Origin: Pseudomonas putida
GTDB lineage: Bacteria; Pseudomonadota; Gammaproteobacteria; Pseudomonadales; Pseudomonadaceae
Assembly (NCBI RefSeq): GCF_009883635.2
Contig: NZ_CP026115.2
Coordinates: 992,001-1,056,000 of the forward strand
Length of the DNA stretch: 64,000 nucleotides
Direction: 5' to 3'
The position numbers and the translations under genes are program-made. The notes under the pieces were generated by a model, which did not search any database, had not been told where the DNA came from, and was given only the letters and a program-made list of their open reading frames with translations. Position 1 is the first letter of the stretch. Every line of letters starts with the position of its first letter. Positions 16,964 to 25,297 of this stretch are shown here, piece by piece.

Positions 16964-19900
16964 TTACACCGTATCCACCTTCAACGAATGGTCATTGATC
17001 ATCCCGTTGATGATGGTCGCCGTATCATGCCCCGCCGAAATCACCCCGCCCGCCCCCGCAGTCACCCCGTAATGCTGAGCCAGGTCGACGCCCGCCAGGT
17101 CGATGGTCTGGGTCGGCGCCGCGCCCGCCACGCTGCTGACCTCGATGGTCGAGACCACATTGCTGCCAGTCCCGCTGACCTTGAAGTGCAGGTAGTCATC
17201 CAGCGAAGCCGCCGTGGCATTCTCGCCCTGCAGCAGCTGCGACAGGTCCAGGTGATCGCTGCCCGGAGTGAAGTCGGTGACAGTGTCATGCCCGGTGTCG
17301 CCCTTCTGCCAGACGAAGGTGTCGTTGCCATTGCCGCCGGTCATGATGTCATCGCCCGGCCCGCCGATGAGGGTGTCGTTGCCGTCACCACCCTTCAGCA
17401 CGTCGTTGCCCAGGCCGCCATTGAGCACGTTGTCACCGGCATTGCCGATCAAGGTGTCGTTGTAGTCGGAGCCGATCAGGTTCTCGATGCTGACCAGGGT
17501 GTCGATGCCGGCGCCGTGGGTATTCTGCGGGCCGCCCAGGCTGAGGTCTACGGTGACCGCGCTGGTGGCCGAGGCATAGCTGGCGGTGTCATTGCCGGCC
17601 CCGCCGTCGAGCAGATCGTTGCCGGCGCCTCCGATCAGCAGGTCATCGCCATTGCCGCCGTATAGTTGATCGTTGCCTGCACCACCCACCAGCACATCAT
17701 GGCCGTCACCACCATTGAGAATGGTGTCGGCGTTGCTTGCCATCAACACATCATTGCTTGCCGTGCCGTCCAGGGTAGTCCCGGCCTGGTAGGTGATATC
17801 CACCGCACCGGCCGCACTGCCGCCATGACCATCGGTGACCGTGTAGCTGGCCTGATGCACTTCGTTCACGGCGTTGCTGTAATCGACCACCAGGCTCAGC
17901 TTGTAGCTCTCGGCAGCCTTGCTGTGGTCCGACGGGTTGATCTGGTTGACCACATGGATGCTGTACACGCCATCATGGCTGGCGGTGAAGCTGCCGCCAT
18001 CGGCAATGGGCTGGTAGCTGCCGTTGGCATCCTTCCACTCCAGGCCCACGTTGCCGTCTGGGCGATCATGGTCCAGTTGCAGGGTCTCGCCCTTGCGCAG
18101 ACTGACGGTGATCACATCCTCGCTGTTGGCGTTGCTGCTGCTGATGTTGCCGAGGTAGCCGAGTACCACCAGCGCTGCGGTCATGCTGCCGGCCGCTGTG
18201 GTGAAGGCGCTGCGTTCCAGGGCTTTGAACTGGTTGTCGAGCGTATTGCCATGGCCATCGAAAGAGATGCTCGCAACGCTGTTGCCGAGGGTGAAACCTG
18301 CCCCCTTGCTGGCGAAGTTTGTGTCGACGGTGATCGGCGCCGCACTCAGACGGTCGTTGTCGGCGTCGCTGTCGTTGGCCAGCAGCGCTTCGGACGGCAC
18401 GGTAATACTGGCACCGGTGATATTGGTAATCACATGGTCCGCGCCTGCCATCGGCGCATGATTGCCATTGATCAGCACCAGCAAGTCGGCGCTGCTGGTA
18501 TCGCCGTCGTTGTCACTGACCATGAAGCCGAAGCGTTCGGACTGCAAGTAGTCAGCGCCCTTGGGCGGCGTGTAGGTGAACTCGCCGCTGTCCATGTTCA
18601 CCAGCAGGTTGCCACCCAGGCTGGTCTTGATGGTGAGCGTATTGCCCGTGGTGTCGAAGCTGGCGTTGTCTGCGACACCGCTAGCCAGGTATCCGCCCTG
18701 CCCGGCGTTGGCTTTCGGGTCGTAAGTGTAGGTGGTGCCGTCCACCAGCAGTGCCTTGATGAAACCGCCATCGGCACCAAAGGTGCCATCGCTGAGCAGG
18801 CTGCCGGTAATCGGCGAACCCTGCACAGTGCCTGACAGCACACCATGGAGCTGGTTGAAGTCGGTGACGATTACCGCGTTGGTGTCGGTATGGCTGGTGC
18901 CGTCGTAGGCCAACGGGTTGAGGTTGCCCGCATTGATATCCTTGCCCAGGCCAATGGCATAGGCCTTGATGCCATTGCTGTCGAGGAAGGCTTCCCAGGT
19001 GGTTTCACGGGCAGGGGTAATGGCGTGGCCGGAGCTGGGCTCGCCATCGGAGAAGAAGTAACTGACATTCTGCGCGCCGTCCAGCTTGCCGTTCTGGGCA
19101 AAAGCCGTCTGGGCAGTGGTGGCGGCGCTGTCGTAGTGGGTGGTGCCGCCAGCGTGCAGGCCGTTGACGATCGACTTGGCGACGTCGATGCTGACCCATT
19201 CGGCCGACTTGATTTCTGCACCGGTGCCGAAGGTGACGATCTGCACCTTGATGTCGCCCATATCGTCGTACTTGTCGAGCAGTGCAGCGATGGCCTGCTT
19301 GGCCGCTTCCAGGCGGGTCAGGCCCGGGATGCCGGATGCCGACGCCATACTGCTGGACACATCGACCACCAGCAGGATGTTGGAATCCACCTGGCCCGGG
19401 GTGATGCTGCGCTCGGCGCAAACCGCGTTGGGCACATCGTCGACGATGGTGATGGCAATGTTGCTGGTGATGCTGTGACCCAGGGAATCGGTGGCCTTGT
19501 AAGTGAAGTATTCGACCGTAGAGTCGGCACCCGGTGTATTGGCGGGCGAGGTCAGCGTGTAGGTATAGCTGCCGTCAGGGTTGACGCTGATCTGCCCATA
19601 CTGGCCGACCGCGTTGCCCACCAGGCTGTAGGTAATTGCCCCTACACCACCGGACACCGAACCCACCAGCGAGCCGGACGCCGTTTCGCCGGTCGAGCTT
19701 GGGTCGCTGCCGATGGCGCTGCCTGCCGCCAGGTCGTTGCCATCCTTGTGCAGGTCCAGGGCTTTTTCGTACACCGTAACATCGCGGTCCTCGCAGGCCA
19801 TGAGCCTTGCGTCGTGCACGTTGATGGTCAGGGTCGTGGTGCTTTCGTCGCCATCGGCATCGCGGATGGTGTAGACGAAGCGGTCGACGGCATCCCTCGG

Positions 19901-22900
19901 CGACTCCACGTCAGGGTTGGAGTGGTAGACCGCATTGCCCTTCTCGTCGATGGTCAGGTAGCCGTACTGGCCGTTCACCTGGCTGTTCAGCTGGCCGATG
20001 GCCGAAGTGGATGTGTCGCTGCCGGCACGCACGCCGACCACGTAGTTGCCATCGCCGCGCACGTCGGCACCGACCAGATCGTTGTACATCACATTGCCGC
20101 GCACCTCGTCGCCCTTGTAGACGCTGACAAAATCGCAATGGGCCTGGGGCACGTCGTCGACAATGCTGATGACAATGGTACTGGTGGCCGAATGGCCGTA
20201 GGCGTCCTGAACCTGATAGGTAAAGGATTCAGTGACGGTGTTGGCGCCATCGTTGGCATGGGTCGGTGAGTTTGCCGGTGAGGTCAGGGTATAGGTGTAG
20301 CTGCCGTCGGCATTCAGGTGAATCTGGCCGTATTGGCCAACGGCATTGCTGACCAGGCTGTAGGACAATGCGCCGATGCCACCACTGGCCAAACCGGCCA
20401 GGCTGCCAGAGGCGGTTTCCAGGGGCGATGTCGGATCGCTGCCGGTGACCGTACCGGCGGCCAGATCGCTGCCATCCTTGTTCAAGTCCAGGGCTTTCTC
20501 GAACACCGTGGCTTCGCCGTCCATGCACACTTCGATGCGCGGGTCATGCACGTTGATGGTGATCGTGGTGGTGCTTTCGTCACCGTCGGCATCGCGGATG
20601 GTGTAGACGAAGGTGTCGACGGCATCTCGCGGCGACACCACATCCGGGTTGGAGTGGTAGACCGCATTGCCCTTCTCGTCGATGGTCAGGTAGCCGTACT
20701 GGCCGTTCACCTGGGTGTTCAGCTGACCGATGGCCGAGGTACTGGTATCGCTGCCGGCGCGCACGCCGACCACGTAGTTGCCATCGCTGCGCACGTCGGC
20801 ACCGACCACATCGTTGTACAGCACATTGCCGCGCACCTCGTCGCCCTTGTACACGCTGGTGTAATCGCTGTGGGCTTGCGGTACGTCGTCGACGATGGTG
20901 ATGACGATGGTGCTGGTGGTCGAGTTGCCGACCGAGTCTTTCACCTGGTAAGTGAAGGTTTCAGTGACGGTGTTGGGGCCGTCATTGGCGTGGGCGGGTG
21001 AATTGGCCGGCGAAGTCAGGGTGTAGGTGTAGGTGCCGTCGGCGTTCAGGTGAAGCTGGCCGTACTGGCCCGTGGCATCGCTCAACAGGCTGTAGGTCAA
21101 CGCACCGACACCGCCGCTGGCAGAGCCGACCAAGGTGCCGCTGGCGGTTTCGCGGGTCGAATCCGGGTCGCTGCCAGTAACGCTGCCGGCGGCCAGGTCA
21201 TTGCCATCCTTGTGCAGGTCCAGAGCGTTTTCGTACACCGTGACATCGCGGTCCGCACAAGCCATCAGCGAGTTGTGGACGTTGATGGTGATCGTCGTGG
21301 TGCTTTCGTCACCGTCGGCATCGCGGATGGTGTAGACAAAGGTGTCGACGGCATCTCGCGGCGACACCACGTCCGGGTTGGAGTGGTAGACCGCGTTGCC
21401 CTTCTCGTCGATGGTCAGGTAGCCGTATTGGCCGTTTACCTGGGTGTTCAGCTGGCCGATGGCCGACGTAGAAGTGTCGCTACCGGCGCGCACGCCGACC
21501 ACGTAGTTGCCATCGCCGCGCACGTCGGCACCGACCACATCGTTGTACAGCACATTGCCGCGTACCTCCTCGCCCTTGTACACGCTGGTGTAATCGCTGT
21601 GGGCTTGCGGTACGTCGTCGACGATGGTGATGACGATGGTGCTGGTGGTCGAGTTGCCGACCGAGTCTTTCACCTGGTAAGTGAAGGTTTCAGTGACGGT
21701 GTTGGGGCCGTCATTGGCGTGGGTGGGTGAATTGGCCGGCGAAGTCAGGGTGTAGGTGTAGGTGCCGTCGGCGTTCAGGTGAAGCTGGCCGTACTGGCCC
21801 GTGGCATCGCTCAACAGGCTGTAGGTCAACGCACCGACACCCCCGCTGGCAGAGCCGACCAAGGTGCCGCTGGCGGTTTCGCGGGTCGAATCCGGGTCGC
21901 TGCCAGTGACGCTGCCGGCGGCCAAGTCATTGCCATCCTTGTGCAGGTCCAGAGCGTTTTCGTACACCGTGACATCGCGGTCCGCACAAGCCATCAGCGA
22001 GTTGTGGACGTTGATGGTGATCGTCGTGGTGCTTTCGTCACCGTCGGCATCGCGGATGGTGTAGACGAAGGTGTCGACGGCATCTCGCGGCGACACCACG
22101 TCCGGGTTGGAGTGGTAGACCGCGTTGCCCTTCTCGTCGATGGTCAGGTAGCCGTATTGGCCGTTCACCTGGGTGTTCAGCTGGCCGATGGCCGACGTAG
22201 AAGTGTCGCTACCGGCGCGCACGCCGACCACGTAGTTGCCATCGCTGCGCACGTCGGCCCCGACCACATCGTTGTACATCACATTGCCGCGCACTACGTC
22301 GCCCTTGTACACACTCGTAAAATCGCTGTGGGCTTGCGGCACGTCGTCGACGATGGTGATGACAATGGTGCTGGTGGTCGAGTTGCCGACCGAATCTTTC
22401 ACCTGGTAGGTGAACGTTTCGGTAACGGTGTTGGGGCCGTCATTGGCGTGGGTGGGTGAATTGGCCGGCGAAGTCAGGGTGTAGGTGTAGGTACCGTCGG
22501 CGTTCAGGTGAAGCTGGCCGTACTGGCCAGTGGCATTGCCCAACAGGCTGTAGGTCAACGCACCGACACCGCCGCTGGCCGTGCCCGCCAGGCTGCCGGA
22601 CGCGGTTTCGCGGGTCGAGTCCGGGTCGCTGCCAGTGACGCTGCCGGCGGCCAGGTCGTTGCCGTCCTGATGCGTATCCAGGGCGCTCTCGTGGACCGTT
22701 ACCCCGCCAACGGGGCCGGCAACGAGCGAGCAGTCCTGCACATTGATCGTGATGGTCGTGGTGCTCTCGTCACCGTCAGTGTCGCGAATGGTATAGACGA
22801 AAACGTCGCTGGCGCCTTGTGGCAGCACCGCATTCGGGTTGGCGTGATAGACCGCATTACCCGCCGCATCGATGGTCAAGGTGCCGTACTGGCCAACGAT

Positions 22901-24829
22901 CGCGGTGTTGAGATTGCCGATGGCCGATGTCGACGTATCGGAGCCGGCGCGTGCGCCGACCACGACATTGCTCGTGCCCGCCTGGTCCGCCCCCAGCTTG
23001 TCGTTCCACAGCACGTTGCCCGTGGCTGTCCCGCCTTCCACCACGCTGGTGGTATCCGCCGCCGCCTGCGGTACGTCATCGACAATGTTCACGTCCAGGC
23101 TGCCGGTGGCGGTGCTGCCATCTACATCCTTGGCGACCACGTCGAAGTGCTCGCTGATGCTGTTGGTACCAGCGCCGTCCGGGTGGCTTTCGTTGCCAGT
23201 CAGGGTGTAGCTGTAGCTCACCACACCAGTGCTCGGGTTGTAGCCGGTGATGGTCAGGGTGTTGCCTTCCGGCGTCATCACCGATTGCGGGAAGCCGGCA
23301 GCCACGCCACCTGTGACCACGGCGATACCGCCCACGGTCAGGCTTTGCAGGCCGTCAGCCGCCGTCACCTTGAAGGTACCTTGCTGGGTCAGTGCACTCG
23401 CGTCTGGCGCGGTGCCGTCGCTCAGGTGCTTCTCGTAAACCGTCAGTTCGCCGTTCTGCACGGCCAGGCCGTCGAGAGTGACCGGGTTGTTGAGGTTGCT
23501 GATGTTCAGCGTCAACGTCGCCGTGCTGGTGTCGCCGTCAGCGTCCTTGATCGTGTAGGTGAAGTTCTCCACGCCATTGCCGCCACCGCCCAGGTTCTTG
23601 AAGTCCGGGGCGTTGGGGTTGAGTGTGTAGGTGTAGGAGCCGTCTGCGGCCAGCACCAGCGTGCCGTAGGTGCCGGTATAAGTGGCGGCAATCACTGGGC
23701 CGCCAGCCACGCGGTCGGCGCCTTGCACGTCGTTGGTCAGCACGTTGCCAGTCAGTTCGACATGCTGCTCGGTCGCCGTGACCCCGTTGCCATCGTTGAA
23801 AGCCTGCGGCGCATCATCGTGAATGATCACGTCCAGCGAACCTTGGGCGACATCGCCGTCACTGTCACTCACCAGAACCGGCAAGTGCTCGGTCAGCGAC
23901 TTGGCCCCGTCGTCCTCGATATGTTGCCCGGTTGCAGTCAGCGTGTAGCTGTAATTCACCACGCCAGTGCTCGGGTTGTAGCCGGTAATCGTCAGGATGT
24001 TGCCCAGCCCGGTGGTGATCGACTGGCCAACGCCGGTCACCACGCCACCCGTGACCACATTGATGCCACCAACACTGAGGTTGAACACGCCATCCTGAGC
24101 CACCACGGTAAAGCTGCCGTGCTGGGTCAAGGCCGCTGCATCACTGGCAGAGCCCAGCGGCAGGTTCGCCTCGTTCAGGCTCAGCTCACCGGGTGTGATA
24201 TCAAGGCCCAGCAGCGTGACCGGATGGTTTTCGTCTACCGTCGGGATGGACGGCTCCGTAGGCCCCGTGCCGCCATCGTCGCCGCCAACCGGCCGACCGT
24301 TGAGCGAACTACCATTGCTGGGGTCGAGACCGCCCACTTCGCGGTTGGCAAGCTCGGGAAAGCCATTGAAGCCTGCCGTCGGGAAGCCCACCACCGGATC
24401 GACACGGGCGCCGACTTCACTCAGCATGACGAAACTGTGGCCACCCCCCAGAGCCCCCGAAGCATTACCGTTGCCTGGCCCGGCAGCGGTTGCCTCGGCG
24501 CTTTGGGTGGGGTCGTCGCCAGCCGCAATCGCCTGCTGGATGCGCTCCACATCACTCAGTTGCGCATCGCTCGGTGCAACGTCGTGGCCCTGCACATGAG
24601 GTGCCCGGTTGGCGAGCAGGTCCGGGGTCATTTCCAGGCTGCTGTCACGGCCCAGGGTCAATTCGGCACCGTTCTGCAGGTGCACCGCCACGGCCCCCGC
24701 AGCCCCCGTTTCCAGTTGCTCGCCAGCGAACAGGCGGTCACCTTCGATCAAGGGTCGCCGACTACCATCGCTGGCAACTGCGAAAACCTGACCAATCACC
24801 TTGCTGACCACACCGACTAACTTAGCCAT
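16964..24829 (-). CDS. LapA/MapA-type giant RTX adhesin with retention module and VWA domain
   Basis: A 2621-residue surface protein. Residues 1-120 are a LapA-type retention module, with the protease-site motif TAAG at 114-117 in the context GDDPTQSAEATAAG. Residues 200-690 hold Bap/VCBS-like beta domains with DxDGD motifs, 697-1800 about 4.5 copies of a 243-244-residue repeat, and about 1805-1990 a von Willebrand A domain with MIDAS DxSxS (D1823, S1825, S1827), a TTHYD threonine and an SDGEP aspartate. Two RTX blocks (GGxGxDxLx, about 2375-2500) and a C-terminal type I secretion signal follow. It should leave through the divergent TolC/ABC/HlyD system at 25.3-30.2 kb, lodge in the outer-membrane pore, and be released by a LapG protease. 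It is far shorter than KT2440 LapA (over 8000 residues) and may be the MapA class. Confidence 0.92.
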   Translation of the reverse strand: MAKLVGVVSKVIGQVFAVASDGSRRPLIEGDRLFAGEQLETGAAGAVAVHLQNGAELTLGRDSSLEMTPDLLANRAPHVQGHDVAPSDAQLSDVERIQQAIAAGDDPTQSAEATAAGPGNGNASGALGGGHSFVMLSEVGARVDPVVGFPTAGFNGFPELANREVGGLDPSNGSSLNGRPVGGDDGGTGPTEPSIPTVDENHPVTLLGLDITPGELSLNEANLPLGSASDAAALTQHGSFTVVAQDGVFNLSVGGINVVTGGVVTGVGQSITTGLGNILTITGYNPSTGVVNYSYTLTATGQHIEDDGAKSLTEHLPVLVSDSDGDVAQGSLDVIIHDDAPQAFNDGNGVTATEQHVELTGNVLTNDVQGADRVAGGPVIAATYTGTYGTLVLAADGSYTYTLNPNAPDFKNLGGGGNGVENFTYTIKDADGDTSTATLTLNISNLNNPVTLDGLAVQNGELTVYEKHLSDGTAPDASALTQQGTFKVTAADGLQSLTVGGIAVVTGGVAAGFPQSVMTPEGNTLTITGYNPSTGVVSYSYTLTGNESHPDGAGTNSISEHFDVVAKDVDGSTATGSLDVNIVDDVPQAAADTTSVVEGGTATGNVLWNDKLGADQAGTSNVVVGARAGSDTSTSAIGNLNTAIVGQYGTLTIDAAGNAVYHANPNAVLPQGASDVFVYTIRDTDGDESTTTITINVQDCSLVAGPVGGVTVHESALDTHQDGNDLAAGSVTGSDPDSTRETASGSLAGTASGGVGALTYSLLGNATGQYGQLHLNADGTYTYTLTSPANSPTHANDGPNTVTETFTYQVKDSVGNSTTSTIVITIVDDVPQAHSDFTSVYKGDVVRGNVMYNDVVGADVRSDGNYVVGVRAGSDTSTSAIGQLNTQVNGQYGYLTIDEKGNAVYHSNPDVVSPRDAVDTFVYTIRDADGDESTTTITINVHNSLMACADRDVTVYENALDLHKDGNDLAAGSVTGSDPDSTRETASGTLVGSASGGVGALTYSLLSDATGQYGQLHLNADGTYTYTLTSPANSPTHANDGPNTVTETFTYQVKDSVGNSTTSTIVITIVDDVPQAHSDYTSVYKGEEVRGNVLYNDVVGADVRGDGNYVVGVRAGSDTSTSAIGQLNTQVNGQYGYLTIDEKGNAVYHSNPDVVSPRDAVDTFVYTIRDADGDESTTTITINVHNSLMACADRDVTVYENALDLHKDGNDLAAGSVTGSDPDSTRETASGTLVGSASGGVGALTYSLLSDATGQYGQLHLNADGTYTYTLTSPANSPAHANDGPNTVTETFTYQVKDSVGNSTTSTIVITIVDDVPQAHSDYTSVYKGDEVRGNVLYNDVVGADVRSDGNYVVGVRAGSDTSTSAIGQLNTQVNGQYGYLTIDEKGNAVYHSNPDVVSPRDAVDTFVYTIRDADGDESTTTITINVHDPRIEVCMDGEATVFEKALDLNKDGSDLAAGTVTGSDPTSPLETASGSLAGLASGGIGALSYSLVSNAVGQYGQIHLNADGSYTYTLTSPANSPTHANDGANTVTESFTYQVQDAYGHSATSTIVISIVDDVPQAHCDFVSVYKGDEVRGNVMYNDLVGADVRGDGNYVVGVRAGSDTSTSAIGQLNSQVNGQYGYLTIDEKGNAVYHSNPDVESPRDAVDRFVYTIRDADGDESTTTLTINVHDARLMACEDRDVTVYEKALDLHKDGNDLAAGSAIGSDPSSTGETASGSLVGSVSGGVGAITYSLVGNAVGQYGQISVNPDGSYTYTLTSPANTPGADSTVEYFTYKATDSLGHSITSNIAITIVDDVPNAVCAERSITPGQVDSNILLVVDVSSSMASASGIPGLTRLEAAKQAIAALLDKYDDMGDIKVQIVTFGTGAEIKSAEWVSIDVAKSIVNGLHAGGTTHYDSAATTAQTAFAQNGKLDGAQNVSYFFSDGEPSSGHAITPARETTWEAFLDSNGIKAYAIGLGKDINAGNLNPLAYDGTSHTDTNAVIVTDFNQLHGVLSGTVQGSPITGSLLSDGTFGADGGFIKALLVDGTTYTYDPKANAGQGGYLASGVADNASFDTTGNTLTIKTSLGGNLLVNMDSGEFTYTPPKGADYLQSERFGFMVSDNDGDTSSADLLVLINGNHAPMAGADHVITNITGASITVPSEALLANDSDADNDRLSAAPITVDTNFASKGAGFTLGNSVASISFDGHGNTLDNQFKALERSAFTTAAGSMTAALVVLGYLGNISSSNANSEDVITVSLRKGETLQLDHDRPDGNVGLEWKDANGSYQPIADGGSFTASHDGVYSIHVVNQINPSDHSKAAESYKLSLVVDYSNAVNEVHQASYTVTDGHGGSAAGAVDITYQAGTTLDGTASNDVLMASNADTILNGGDGHDVLVGGAGNDQLYGGNGDDLLIGGAGNDLLDGGAGNDTASYASATSAVTVDLSLGGPQNTHGAGIDTLVSIENLIGSDYNDTLIGNAGDNVLNGGLGNDVLKGGDGNDTLIGGPGDDIMTGGNGNDTFVWQKGDTGHDTVTDFTPGSDHLDLSQLLQGENATAASLDDYLHFKVSGTGSNVVSTIEVSSVAGAAPTQTIDLAGVDLAQHYGVTAGAGGVISAGHDTATIINGMINDHSLKVDTV
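19430..22745 (-). repeat. 729-732-bp tandem repeats within the adhesin gene
   Basis: The same segment (for example the YTYTLTSPANSP codons) recurs at 19551, 20283, 21015, 21744 and 22473, spacings of 732, 732, 729 and 729 bases. The central copies (about 21.0-22.4 kb) are almost identical, while outer copies are more diverged. Each unit has two halves: a VCBS-like half ending in VDDVPQAH and a half starting SVYKG and ending DESTTTITINVH. The last unit lacks the second half and runs into the VWA domain. Confidence 0.92.
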
Positions 24830-24913
24830 GAGCGCACGCCTCCCCTAACTGATCGGCTATATCAGCCAATGACATTGCGCAGGCAGGTGTGAGCAAGGAG
24901 TCCGAAAAATCTC

Positions 24914-24932
24914 AACGGTGAGAATCGTTCTC
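24914..24932 (-). promoter_or_regulatory. Fur-box-like palindrome upstream of the adhesin gene
   Basis: GAGAA-TCG-TTCTC (24920-24932) is a perfect inverted repeat. By hand the 19-base window agrees at about 13 of 19 positions with the consensus Fur box GATAATGAGAATCATTATC, including an unbroken TGAGAATC. It lies about 85-100 bases upstream of the adhesin start codon. Iron control is an inference. Confidence 0.4.
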
Positions 24933-25172
24933 TCAGGCACTACTTTGGCGATAGTAGTAATGTAAGTTGGCCATCAATACATGCCAATTTTTTGTCGCCA
25001 AATACTGCTTTCACCTATCCGATCCGTGTCCTTAGCTGTAAAAAATCTGGAATTTCCTGAAGTGCCTGTAAGCCGCGCCTTGCAGCGGCTCGCAAATTCA
25101 CTTGGATGAAACAATGTCTTGCTTTGCATAGACCGCATAAGTTTTTTTTCGCATATGCGTTATGAAAAAATA

Positions 25173-25204
25173 TTCTTAGCTCGCGCGTTAAATGTTCTTA
25201 GCTC
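25173..25204 (+). promoter_or_regulatory. Direct repeat TTCTTAGCTC upstream of the secretion operon
   Basis: The decamer TTCTTAGCTC occurs at 25173-25182 and 25195-25204, 22 bases apart (two helical turns), about 95-125 bases before the lapE-like ATG. Such spacing is typical of a protein binding one face of DNA. The protein is unknown. Confidence 0.35.
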
Positions 25205-25297
25205 TGTTGTTACAAACGTGAAACGATTTGAACTATAAATATCGTCATTTTATTGGCGAAAGCAGGAATTTTTTGTGACCCAGGGAGAAGTACCCCC

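Larger units (their letters stand above)
24830..25297. promoter_or_regulatory. AT-rich divergent promoter region between adhesin and secretion operon
   Basis: This 468-bp region without a gene is markedly AT-richer than its surroundings, with runs such as TTTTTTTTC near 25143. It must hold both promoters. A ribosome-site GGGGAGG lies 9 bases before the adhesin ATG, and GGGAGAAG precedes the lapE ATG at 25298. A Fur-box-like palindrome (24914-24932) and a repeated TTCTTAGCTC (25173, 25195) are listed separately. I see no sigma-54 element. Confidence 0.75.

Noticed and set aside
19430..22745. CRISPR-like array
   Set aside because: Repeat units are about 729 bases and lie inside one reading frame; there are no short repeat-spacer units and no cas genes.
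18845..24820. Very long plus-strand open frames (up to 770 codons) opposite the adhesin gene
   Set aside because: They are antisense shadows produced by GC-rich codon bias in a repetitive gene; they repeat with the 729-bp period, lack ribosome sites and have no recognisable domains.
16964..24829. Naming the adhesin LapA outright
   Set aside because: It has the LapA-type retention module but is much shorter, lacks lapD/lapG neighbours, and has a VWA domain position shared by MapA-like proteins; the window cannot decide between them.
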